A DNA stretch of 64,000 bases, taken from NCBI GenBank assembly GCA_016932015.1, contig JAFGDQ010000114.1, positions 1 through 64,000 of the forward strand. Direction: 5' to 3'. This DNA comes from Spirochaetota bacterium. Its GTDB lineage: Bacteria; Spirochaetota; UBA4802; JAFGDQ01. This document shows, in pieces, positions 1 through 8,491 of the stretch. Each line of letters begins with the position of its first letter. The first letter of the stretch is position 1. The notes under the pieces were generated by a model. That model searched no databases, had not been told where the DNA came from, and worked only from the letters and a program-made list of their open reading frames with translations. The translations under genes and the position numbers were made by a program.

Positions 1-24
1 ATATTTTATAAATATATAAAAAAT

Positions 25-54
25 AAAAAGCCCCGATTATTTCAGGGGCTTTTT
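25..54. terminator. Bidirectional intrinsic terminator
   Basis: A 10-bp perfect stem (25-34 with 45-54) has four G-C pairs at its core and A/T runs on both ends, around a 10-nt loop. A U-tract follows in either direction. On the minus strand it lies about 45 nt after the stop of the TPR gene and would end that transcription unit. Confidence 0.85.
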
Positions 55-98
55 ATTAAATATATATAGTAAAACTAAATATAATATTTAGTTGTCAG

Positions 99-1355
99 CT
101 AAAGTTCAGCCACATTCTCAAACTCAATCCTGCGGCCGTTTATTGTATCTTCATAATAATCGCCGGAGATTTCCTCATCCTCTCCGATTATAACTTCCTC
201 AAGCTCTTCATCTTCTTCAGGAAGTTCTTCCTCAATATCCTCTTCTTTAACCACTGGTTTTTCCGCTTTTTTCGCTTCAGGCAGTTTCTTGTTTTCTATG
301 CGGTAAAGAAGTTCCCTGGTGCTCATTTCTTTCCAGTTCTTTGCAATCGGAGCGTATCTTCCCTTAGGATACTGCTGCAAATATACCTGGAACTCTCTTG
401 CTGCAAGGTCAAATCTTTTGCTTGTAAAATAGGAATAACCTTTCTTGATTCTCGCGTCTTCATCTTTATGATAAAAATTGTTTGAAAGAGCCCTGTTAAA
501 ATATGCTATTGCCTTGTCAAATCTGCCAAGCCCGTAATAACACTCACCTGTCCAGTATAAAGCGTTTTCACTGATTCTGTGATACGAAAAGTTAGCCGAA
601 ACTCTTGAAAAACAGGAAATAGCAGGCCAGTAACTTCCTTTCCTGAATGCATTTAAGCCGCTGTTATAAGCCTGATCCCTGTACGCGTTCCTTACATCAT
701 TAGTATACCGGCTTACAGCGCCGTAATATTTCAGAAAATAATCGTACAGATCATAAGCTTCATCATCCTTTCCCATCCATTTAAGAGTTCTGGCTTTACC
801 GAGAATTGCTTCCTCATTGCTTCCGAACTCGGACATGGATATATCAAACATTCTTCTCGCTTTTTCATAATCCTTCAGTTTCAAATATGTATGTCCTAAT
901 TCGGAATACACCCTGCTCCTGAATTCCCTGTTATGATTGCTGGCAAGAAGAGCGTATAACTGGGTAACAGCTTCTTCAGAATATTTCTTAAGCACCTTTA
1001 TATGCGCAAGCCTGATCAGCACTTCCTTTCTCAGGTCCGGACTGACCCCGGTATTATCTTTAATCAGATACATATATTTTAAATAGGCAAGACGATGAAG
1101 ACCGAGATTTTCATAACAGCGTGCGATCCTGAAATAAGCATCAGGAAGATATCTGGATTCAGGATATTTTGCAATTATTTTTGTATAAATATCAATTGCA
1201 TTATTTATCGAGGTTTTGTCCCCTCGTTCATAAATCATCCCGGCTTCTCTCATCAGTTCCTTAACCGAGTTATTAAGGTAGTAATCATAACCGAAATATA
1301 TACCCGCCCCAAGAACGATCAGAATCAAGCCAACAATAACTGTCTTTGTTTTCAT
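99..1355 (-). CDS. Membrane-anchored TPR-repeat protein
   Basis: A 418-aa protein with a single hydrophobic segment near residues 5-27, then tetratricopeptide-type helical repeats over roughly residues 40-345 (recurring patterns such as PDAYFRIARCYENLG, AYFNRALSN). The last 50 residues form a very acidic, Glu-rich tail. Anchored TPR proteins of this design usually act as scaffolds in the periplasm; the partner is not evident. It lies 48 nt downstream of the fibronectin-like gene on the same strand, so the two are probably co-transcribed and end at the terminator at 25-54. No enzymatic domain is visible. The TPR call is firm; the role is unknown. Confidence 0.8.
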   Translation of the reverse strand: MKTKTVIVGLILIVLGAGIYFGYDYYLNNSVKELMREAGMIYERGDKTSINNAIDIYTKIIAKYPESRYLPDAYFRIARCYENLGLHRLAYLKYMYLIKDNTGVSPDLRKEVLIRLAHIKVLKKYSEEAVTQLYALLASNHNREFRSRVYSELGHTYLKLKDYEKARRMFDISMSEFGSNEEAILGKARTLKWMGKDDEAYDLYDYFLKYYGAVSRYTNDVRNAYRDQAYNSGLNAFRKGSYWPAISCFSRVSANFSYHRISENALYWTGECYYGLGRFDKAIAYFNRALSNNFYHKDEDARIKKGYSYFTSKRFDLAAREFQVYLQQYPKGRYAPIAKNWKEMSTRELLYRIENKKLPEAKKAEKPVVKEEDIEEELPEEDEELEEVIIGEDEEISGDYYEDTINGRRIEFENVAEL

Positions 1356-1403
1356 AAAAAATTACTCCTCGTATAACATCTATCGGTAAAAACACCATGT
1401 ATA

Positions 1404-3239
1404 TTAATAATTATTATAATCTTTGATTATTAAATTTTCTTTCTTATCACGTATTTTATCCAGAGAAAATACTTTCCAGAATTCCGCTTCTTCAGGAAAG
1501 TATTTATTAACATCCCTTAAAATAAAATAACGTAGAGCTGATTTGTAGGCTTTCAGTTCAACATAGCAGCGCCCTATATAAAGTTTAGCTTTTGCCTTTT
1601 CATGCTGATTATTCGAACTTTTTAGTATTTTCCTTAACTCTTTTCCTGTGTATTTATACCTGCCTGATATAAAATATTTGCGTATTATAGAATCAACGTT
1701 AGACGGTTTTGCAGTATCATGTATCTTTTTTTCAGGAATAATAGAAGGTATCTTCCCGACTGCGCGCTTCTCAGGAATTTTTTTTCTGCCCGGTTCAATA
1801 ATTACCGCTTCTGCTGTCGCGTTTACACCCGTTTTAATTTCAATCTCTGAATTATTTGCAGAATCCGGAACAACAGCATAATAATAGCTGCCGGCAGAAA
1901 TTTCACCGTCAAAATAATTCAGATCATAAATATCTACTGTAGCAATTCTATCTGAGCTGTTCAGATCATCAGTATTTTTGATACTGCTTTCATTTCTGAA
2001 TACACTATAGGTTCTGTTTCCCGAGCTGCCGGTCATCTGCCATTTAATTTCTATTCCGTTCGCATAAGTTTCCGCGCTGATGGACAGCAGTTCAATTATT
2101 TTCCCGGTATTATACAAAACCGGTTCTGTCGTATAATTATCACCCTTTACAAGATCATTCAAGACCATTCCGTCCAGAAATTTTGTAAGAACAGCATAAT
2201 AATAATTTCCGGATGCGGGATTTTTATCGATAAAATTGTTCGTATTTGCGGGAACGGAGCCGATATATGCCGCCAGGCTTAACCTTTCCGAATCGGAAAT
2301 TGCGCCTGTATATCTGTAAATCAGGTATTCCGAAATATCTGTGCTTGTTTTATTCCACCGCACCTCAATTCCCTGATCAACCGGCCCTGCTGATATACTG
2401 CTGACAGGTTCTGGCTGAGCAAGTGAAATGTAAACACCTGTAGTTGAATAGCTCTGGTCAGGAATCAGATTTAAATCTTCATTGCCGTAAAGGTCTCTCG
2501 TTGTTACTGCGTAATAATAGGTTCCGCTTTCATCAAATCCGGAATCAGTATAACTTTCCCTTCCGTCAACAATAGTCTGGATTTTTTTTGCCCGCCGTAT
2601 CTTGCCAGGAGTATCAAGCGGATTTTTATCTCTGTATATTTCATAGATAGTCCCCTGAGCCTCAACCCCTCTCCATGAAACCCTGACCTGATTCTTATTA
2701 ATTGCCCTCGTATAAATAAGAGACACCTGCTGCGGCAATACATTCTCAGATTTCTGAAAAACGTCCTGTTCAATTACAGCAGGATTTATGGTGTAATTCT
2801 GTCCCGCGTAAAGCTCTATTTCCTTATTCATTATTTTTGATCTTGCGAGAATGCAGTAAAAATAGGCACCCGGTTTAAGATTTGAATCAATGACCTCGGT
2901 TTTCGCTCCGGCAGGTACTACCCTGATTGATAATGACTGCAGAGCCTTATTCGCACTGTCAGTAATTACTGTTGACCTGCCGACAATATAATCATCACCA
3001 GAATCTTTATGAAGATCCCATGTAATTTTAACAGCACCTTTAATTTCCGGCATAACTTCAACCCGGATATTGCGGGCAGTATACCTTGACAGTTTTTCTT
3101 CTTTATAAACTGGCTTTTGTACTTTATCTTCTTTTTCAGCAGCTTCATCATCTAATATAAAATCAGAAAATAACGCATTCTGAATAAAAAAGACTAATGC
3201 CAGTATTAAAATTAAAAATAGTATCCGGATTTTTTTCAT
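1404..3239 (-). CDS. Secreted protein with fibronectin III-like repeats
   Basis: A 611-aa protein starting with a signal-peptide-like segment (residues 1-25). It holds about four beta-sandwich repeats of roughly 95-105 residues. Each ends in an aromatic strand (YFYCIL, YYYAVTT, YYYAVLT, YYYAVV) and carries the VRVSWRG/IEVRWNK-type strand typical of fibronectin type III domains. The C-terminal 80 residues look helical and TPR-like (LYIGRCYVELKAYKSALRYF). Such domains mediate protein or polysaccharide contacts outside the cytoplasm. It is first in a two-gene unit with the TPR protein downstream, which suggests a joint envelope role. The exact function is unknown. Confidence 0.7.
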   Translation of the reverse strand: MKKIRILFLILILALVFFIQNALFSDFILDDEAAEKEDKVQKPVYKEEKLSRYTARNIRVEVMPEIKGAVKITWDLHKDSGDDYIVGRSTVITDSANKALQSLSIRVVPAGAKTEVIDSNLKPGAYFYCILARSKIMNKEIELYAGQNYTINPAVIEQDVFQKSENVLPQQVSLIYTRAINKNQVRVSWRGVEAQGTIYEIYRDKNPLDTPGKIRRAKKIQTIVDGRESYTDSGFDESGTYYYAVTTRDLYGNEDLNLIPDQSYSTTGVYISLAQPEPVSSISAGPVDQGIEVRWNKTSTDISEYLIYRYTGAISDSERLSLAAYIGSVPANTNNFIDKNPASGNYYYAVLTKFLDGMVLNDLVKGDNYTTEPVLYNTGKIIELLSISAETYANGIEIKWQMTGSSGNRTYSVFRNESSIKNTDDLNSSDRIATVDIYDLNYFDGEISAGSYYYAVVPDSANNSEIEIKTGVNATAEAVIIEPGRKKIPEKRAVGKIPSIIPEKKIHDTAKPSNVDSIIRKYFISGRYKYTGKELRKILKSSNNQHEKAKAKLYIGRCYVELKAYKSALRYFILRDVNKYFPEEAEFWKVFSLDKIRDKKENLIIKDYNNY

Positions 3240-3571
3240 TATTATATTTATTATTTTATTTATTATGTGTTATTTCAACATTTAGTATTTTTATATACGT
3301 GATTTCTCAAAATTTCAATAAATTAATGCAAATTACTTAATATTAAACTGACCTTCCAATATGATATGATATTTATCAGTATTATCCAAAAACATGCAAA
3401 TCATTCATTATTGATATATTTCATCATATTATATAATTCGGATTATAAACATAATCACTTAAAATAATATTATACCCTTCAGGCTTCTTAAATCATCAAA
3501 ATACACAGGAACCATAGCTGACAGAAAATTCCTCTCCCATAAGCATTTTTTAATTTCATATAATATATCAA
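3240..3571. other. AT-rich intergenic region between divergent genes
   Basis: About 330 bp of AT-rich DNA separates the divergent fibronectin-like gene and the vWA gene. No open frame with a ribosome site, no strong hairpin and no RNA gene was recognised. The minus-strand gene has only a weak candidate promoter close to its start. Confidence 0.5.
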
Positions 3572-3599
3572 TTGACATATTATATATTTATGCTATTAT
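3572..3599 (+). promoter_or_regulatory. Sigma-70-type promoter with extended -10
   Basis: A perfect -35 box TTGACA lies at 3572-3577. After a 16-nt spacer comes TATTAT at 3594-3599, preceded by TGC, which makes an extended -10. It is 60 nt upstream of the vWA gene on the same strand, with no intervening gene. Confidence 0.7.
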
Positions 3600-3658
3600 T
3601 TGCCGGATAGTTCACCGATAATTTGTTAGTAAAAAACTAATTAATAAGGGGAATTGTT

Positions 3659-4810
3659 TTGAATAAAAAAATCTTTAGCAATACATCAAAACTATTAACT
3701 GTAATCCTTCTCACTGCGGGTTTCCTTTTTTTTAATAGTCAAAACTCCTTTGCGGACAAAGAAAAAGATCTTATTTTAATCCTCGATACATCATTAAGCA
3801 TGGTAGGTTTTGGCGGTGATAATATTCTGCCCCAGGTCAAGAAGAGTCTGCCTGTATATATTGAACAGCTTGAAGAAGATGACAGTATCACGTTTATTAC
3901 TTTCGATACTGAAGTCAAAGTATACCCGACTGTTTATATTGATGATGAAAAAAATAAAGAGAGTTTAATCGGATATATAAAGAATATAGAAGCAACCGGC
4001 AAATGGACATATACGAAGCAAATGATTCAGGTTGCCATGAACAAAGCCCAGGAGCTTGAAGAGAAAGATGATGACCGTCAGCAGGTAATTGTTGTTATGA
4101 CCGATGCTCTTGATGATCCGCCGCCGGACAGTCGCAAAGACAGGCTCAATATAAAAGAAATAGCTGAAAATTATAAAAATAAAGACTGGTTCATATTTTT
4201 CATTAATTTCGGCCAGGCTGAAAAAAATGAAAAGCTCGCTAAAATTCAGGAAGAACTGAAAACCAGTGTTACTGAATATACAGAAGTGATCGAAGCTAAA
4301 GAGACAAAAACTGCCACAATCGAAAAGAATATAGCAAAAACAATAGAACAGGATCTTTCTACTAATATAGAAGAAATGACAACCAAAAAAATTGAAAGAG
4401 AAGGGGCATTTCCTGTCATACCGCTGCTGATGGCAATTTTAATTATTATTGCTCTTCTGCTGATACTGTATTATTTTAAAACATACACAAAAGTAAAAGT
4501 ACACGGACAGCTTGAATACTGGGATCACACGGTTCTTTCTCCATATTTCGAAAAATATAATCTCACAAGACAGGATGTAAAAGAAATATTAGTCGGGAAA
4601 AAAGGTTCATGCAATTTAACCATCCGGGAAATTGAAATTAACGACCCGTTCAGAATAACAGCAACAAGAGTCAATGGTGAAATAAAAAATACTTTACAGC
4701 CCGGAAAAGGCTATCATATTGAATACATTAACAGGGAACCCGGCGGTTATTTAAAAAACGGTGACATGTTTAAAGTCGCTAATTACACTTTTAAATATAC
4801 AAACGCCTGA
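3659..4810 (+). CDS. von Willebrand factor A-domain protein with TM segment and FHA-like C-terminus
   Basis: A 383-aa protein. The start codon is TTG at 3659, supported by an AAGGGGA ribosome site 7 nt upstream. Residues 1-32 are a signal peptide. A vWA domain follows, with the metal-ion (MIDAS) motif DTSLS at 43-47 and a later VVVMTDALDD segment. One transmembrane helix lies near 251-273. The C-terminal 100 residues include LKNGDMFKVANYTF, which resembles the end of an FHA-type beta-sandwich. The predicted topology puts the vWA domain outside the membrane and the FHA-like domain in the cytoplasm. vWA proteins bind protein ligands through a metal; the partner is unknown. Confidence 0.8.
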   Translation: MNKKIFSNTSKLLTVILLTAGFLFFNSQNSFADKEKDLILILDTSLSMVGFGGDNILPQVKKSLPVYIEQLEEDDSITFITFDTEVKVYPTVYIDDEKNKESLIGYIKNIEATGKWTYTKQMIQVAMNKAQELEEKDDDRQQVIVVMTDALDDPPPDSRKDRLNIKEIAENYKNKDWFIFFINFGQAEKNEKLAKIQEELKTSVTEYTEVIEAKETKTATIEKNIAKTIEQDLSTNIEEMTTKKIEREGAFPVIPLLMAILIIIALLLILYYFKTYTKVKVHGQLEYWDHTVLSPYFEKYNLTRQDVKEILVGKKGSCNLTIREIEINDPFRITATRVNGEIKNTLQPGKGYHIEYINREPGGYLKNGDMFKVANYTFKYTNA

Positions 4811-5213
4811 TTTTTTTTAAATATTCAATTATTAGAATAAATTAAGCAAAGTCTTTAAAATTCAATTTTGATCTTAGTTAAATTTTTTTAATAAAATTTG
4901 AAATTGAAACTTGACATCTGAGTAATAATTAATTAGATTATTAAGATTAATTATGAAATGGTTATTATTAACCGTAACTGATTATTTACATTCTTAATAT
5001 CAAATTTTTAAATTAAATATAGATTAACCGTAAAAAAAAGTATATTAAACTGGTTAATCATAAATAAAAAAACAGCCGGGTTTGCGACTTTCTGTTAAAA
5101 ATGTAGAAAAGATGGAATTATGATTAACATTTTTCTTTTTTTCATAATGGTATTAAGCAATGAAATGATTAGATTTAGACAAAAAAATTAAAAATAGATC
5201 GTATAAGTAAAAT
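4811..5213. other. Long AT-rich leader region upstream of cfpA
   Basis: About 400 bp without a gene. A TTGACA box at 4911-4916 has a weak -10 (TAGATT, 17-nt spacing). The motif ATTAACCGTAA occurs twice in direct orientation (4967-4977 and 5024-5034), and an 8-bp inverted repeat GATTAACC/GGTTAATC spans 5023-5060. These may be regulator sites for the downstream gene. No RNA gene was recognised. Confidence 0.35.
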
Positions 5214-7174
5214 AAGGAGGTTTACATATGTCCGTTTTTCAATTTCCCAAAAGTCCGAATAAGGTCCATCCTGAAGTTGCAAGTGCAGTTGGTTCAAGAA
5301 ATTCAATTGTACAGGAAGGGCGTGATAAAGTAGCTGAATCAAAACTTATCTTGGATGAAACAACAGATAAGATATTAAATCATGTTCATAATAAATTACC
5401 CACAGAGGTTCTGGAAAAAATCGATGTAATGGGCGGCCTGAAAGAAAAATTATATGGATATATCAATCAGACCTACGTTAACATGTTCAATAGATACAAT
5501 GTCACAATGGAAGACGAAATAATCAAAAAAGTCCGTGACTTTGTTGACAAAGAGGAATCCAAAGGCCTTGCCAGATACACACCAAGAGAAATCACCGATA
5601 TGCTGGATAAAATAGGCGGAGCTGAAAAATTCAATACAGGTGAAATTGAGAAGTCAATAGTTAATATGTTCGGCCACCTTCAGGGACATATACAGCGGGG
5701 AATAAATGACCTTGAAAACGATACTAACTCTATTCTGCGACAAAAAACAGATGTTGGCGCTTTCGTAAGAGGCCAGAATGCATATGCAATTCTTAAATGT
5801 ATCTTTAAAGATAATGCACTAAAGCCAAAATATGTTTATGACGTTAAATTGTCAATTAACATAGGTGACAGCGAGTTGGTCAGTCCGATTAAACATTATC
5901 AGGTCACACTTGAATCAATGCTTAAAAAATCAATTCAGTCACACATACACAACCTGATTGAAAGACAGATTGAAGAGCTGAAAGAAGAGTTAGTAGACCA
6001 GGGAAAGCAGGAACTTGATGCTTCTGAAGTTATGTTTGAAAAGATTAAAAGAGTCGAAAACTTTACTGATGATAATAAAGAAGAGGAAAAATCAAAAAGA
6101 TATACAATTCTTGCTAAAAAATTCCTTGATAAAATTGAAGGTTTGAGAGCTGAAATTGATGAAGGCGAATACGATCCATTAAATATCAGGGAAAATATTA
6201 AATATGTAATTGATGAAGAAAACATCAGAGGCAGAGGTTACAACACTTGTGTAAACTCTCTTACATCAATACTTGATACAAGCAAAATGGGATATCAGGT
6301 ATGTGATAACCTGAAGAATGCAAGAATTTGCAAGATACGTGAATACGAAGAAATGGATCCTGAAGTTCTTCCTGATGAAAGATATGCTATAAGAATGGCT
6401 TATTACGATCAGGATCAGCTGAGAGAAGAAAAGAAAGAATTTGACAAACAAATGGAAGCTTTCAGCAAAGAAATTGCAAAATTATGGGATGTTATACATG
6501 CTCATTATGAATCAAAGAAAAGATTCAGATCTCTGCAGGATTTTGAAGATTTAACAAAGAGACTCATGAAAAAAGACTGGAGAGTCAGCACAAAAGAAGA
6601 GGATGATGCAAGCGGAATTCTCTGGAACGAAATCGGTGAAATGTATCCTGAAAACACATTTGTCGAAAAGAACAACAGAACATATGAATACAGAATTCTG
6701 CATCTTGTAAAAAAAATGCGTTATCTGAGAGAAATCCTTGTTAAAATGCACGGACATCAGAATCCGATTGAAAGAGTAATTCTTGATGAAAGACTTGATT
6801 TCGTTGAAAAAAGATTCCATGAATTCACATACAAAGTCAATCCGCATCATATTCATCCGGGCCTTGTCCTTGATATTGATTGTACAACTACTAAAAGAAA
6901 ACAGTACATTCTCAAAGGTATGGCAGGTGTATTAAATGAATTCCTGTTTGATATTTCCAAGGGATTTGCAGATGCTGCTTTTGCTTCATTCTCAAGAAGA
7001 AGATCAACAATAAGAGATGATATTGATCAGTCTTTCGGAGAAGAAGAAGTACAGGAAAATATTTTTGAATCAGCTTATAAAGCATCCGCTGCAGAAAATG
7101 AAGTTAAAGGAACAGTTGATCTTACACCTTCCAAAAAAGGCAGAGGTAAAACATCAGGACTTAAAGAGCTTTAG
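5214..7174 (+). CDS. cfpA: Putative cytoplasmic filament protein A
   Basis: A 648-aa protein, mostly charged and helical, with no signal peptide or membrane segment. The ATG at 5228 follows a near-ideal AAGGAGG ribosome site at 5214-5220 (included in this span), consistent with high expression. CfpA is the subunit of the cytoplasmic filament ribbons under the inner membrane of Treponema and is about 680 residues long. The size, cytoplasmic character and position two genes upstream of a PPDK homologue match the T. pallidum order TP0748-TP0746 as I remember it. I recognise it by context and general likeness, not by a diagnostic motif. It is followed by a strong terminator, so it is probably its own transcript. 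Confidence 0.65.
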
Positions 7175-7235
7175 AACAGGAGCCTTTACAGGGAGTCCTA
7201 AAAAATTGACTATTAACAGATAACAGACGATAATC

Positions 7236-7267
7236 AAAGAAGGATGCTAAATATAGCATCCTTCTTT
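7236..7267 (+). terminator. Strong intrinsic terminator after cfpA
   Basis: A perfect 14-bp stem (7236-7249 with 7254-7267) has a 4-nt AATA loop and runs into a U-rich tail. It lies 60 nt after the cfpA stop codon. Confidence 0.9.
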
Positions 7268-7286
7268 TTATTCAGTATAATAATTA

Positions 7287-7315
7287 TTGCAATTAATTTT
7301 ATTATAGGGTATACA
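7287..7315 (+). promoter_or_regulatory. Candidate promoter for the 7491-12619 gene group
   Basis: TTGCAA at 7287-7292 and TATACA at 7310-7315 are separated by 17 nt, downstream of the cfpA terminator and about 175 nt before the next start codon. It is only a moderate match to the sigma-70 consensus. The rest of 7268-7490 shows nothing else recognisable. Confidence 0.35.
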
Positions 7316-7490
7316 GGTATTATTTCATTAAAAAATTGCGATTATTATCGGAATAAATAATCTTCATAATTAAACGGGACTATCCGGAAAGAATAATATT
7401 CATTGAGTAATTATCGGTTGAATTAAACCGCCGGATTCCGCCGCTTCAGCAAAATATGCTGCTTATCATATATCCAAGGAGAAGTAATTC

Positions 7491-8411
7491 ATGGAAACAA
7501 CTTTTTATTCTCTGGCAACAAAAAGTAAATTCAACAAAGGGCTGAACCATTTTTTCGCAGTTAATGACACCGTTGAAGAAGTTCAATCCGGAAAAAACAT
7601 CGCTGACATTATTGTACGCGAACTTGACGAAGGAAATATTTCCTCAGACCAGATTCTGCCAATAGTCGGAGCTGTAATAAAAGACAAGTTTGAATATTCA
7701 TACGATTCATTTAACATTCCAAAGTCTGTAACCGATTTTAATAAGATAACTGATGAGACAACTAAGTGGACAGCAATTGATATCCTGCTGGTCTATTACA
7801 ATCCAAACGGAGATATTATTTTAATAAACCCCAAAAATCCATCTCATTGGGAAAAAGCTTCTGAATTATACAGAGATCAGCTTATGGTCATTTATTCAAA
7901 ATACATAAAAGCTGAGGATAAAGACTCAAAAATTGCCAAAGAAGCTATTAAAGCAATAGAAGAAATGATAGCAGGTAAGGACGTATTTATTAATCAGGAA
8001 TTCATTGATCAGACAGTAACACCTAAAAAAATCGTTAAGCAGGAAAAGCCTTCTTCTCCAGCCTCACCAGGCAGCGGTAAAAAAAGATTTACTCCTAAAT
8101 ACTCGGTTTTAGTTACAAATGAGCTGTTTCATAACGGTAATGTTGAAGCATGGAAAAAAATAATTGAAAGCTATACAACAACATACCCGGATCTTGAAGT
8201 AACAATCTATTACGATAATGAACTTATTAATGATATAAATTCACTTTTCAAATGGGGGAAAGTTAAAAGCCAGTCATTAATTTACTTTCAGGTAAGTGGT
8301 GAAGATATCAAAGGAGTGTCAAAATTACAAAAATATCTGTTTGAAGGAGCCAGTGTCAGATTTGAACAGTTCCTAAAATTAGGCGTTGGAAAAGTATTAA
8401 AACTATTTTAA
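7491..8411 (+). CDS. Conserved hypothetical protein between cfpA and ppdK homologue
   Basis: A 306-aa soluble protein with no signal peptide or TM segment. The ATG at 7491 follows a CCAAGGAGAAG ribosome site. I do not recognise a domain. The N-terminal 190 residues are mixed alpha/beta with acidic patches (VRELDEGNISSDQ). A Lys/Pro/Ser/Gly-rich linker (about 185-205) separates them from a compact C-terminal region of about 100 residues. Its place between the filament gene and the PPDK homologue is shared, as far as I recall, with TP0747 of T. pallidum, which suggests a lineage-specific function linked to one of them. It is 80 nt upstream of the PPDK homologue. Confidence 0.7.
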   Translation: METTFYSLATKSKFNKGLNHFFAVNDTVEEVQSGKNIADIIVRELDEGNISSDQILPIVGAVIKDKFEYSYDSFNIPKSVTDFNKITDETTKWTAIDILLVYYNPNGDIILINPKNPSHWEKASELYRDQLMVIYSKYIKAEDKDSKIAKEAIKAIEEMIAGKDVFINQEFIDQTVTPKKIVKQEKPSSPASPGSGKKRFTPKYSVLVTNELFHNGNVEAWKKIIESYTTTYPDLEVTIYYDNELINDINSLFKWGKVKSQSLIYFQVSGEDIKGVSKLQKYLFEGASVRFEQFLKLGVGKVLKLF

Positions 8412-8491
8412 ATCTTATCAAAGAACGGTACTTCTTCTAAAATATATAATTTTAATAAAAAAGCCAGGCATAACCGGAGGTTAAGAATAAT

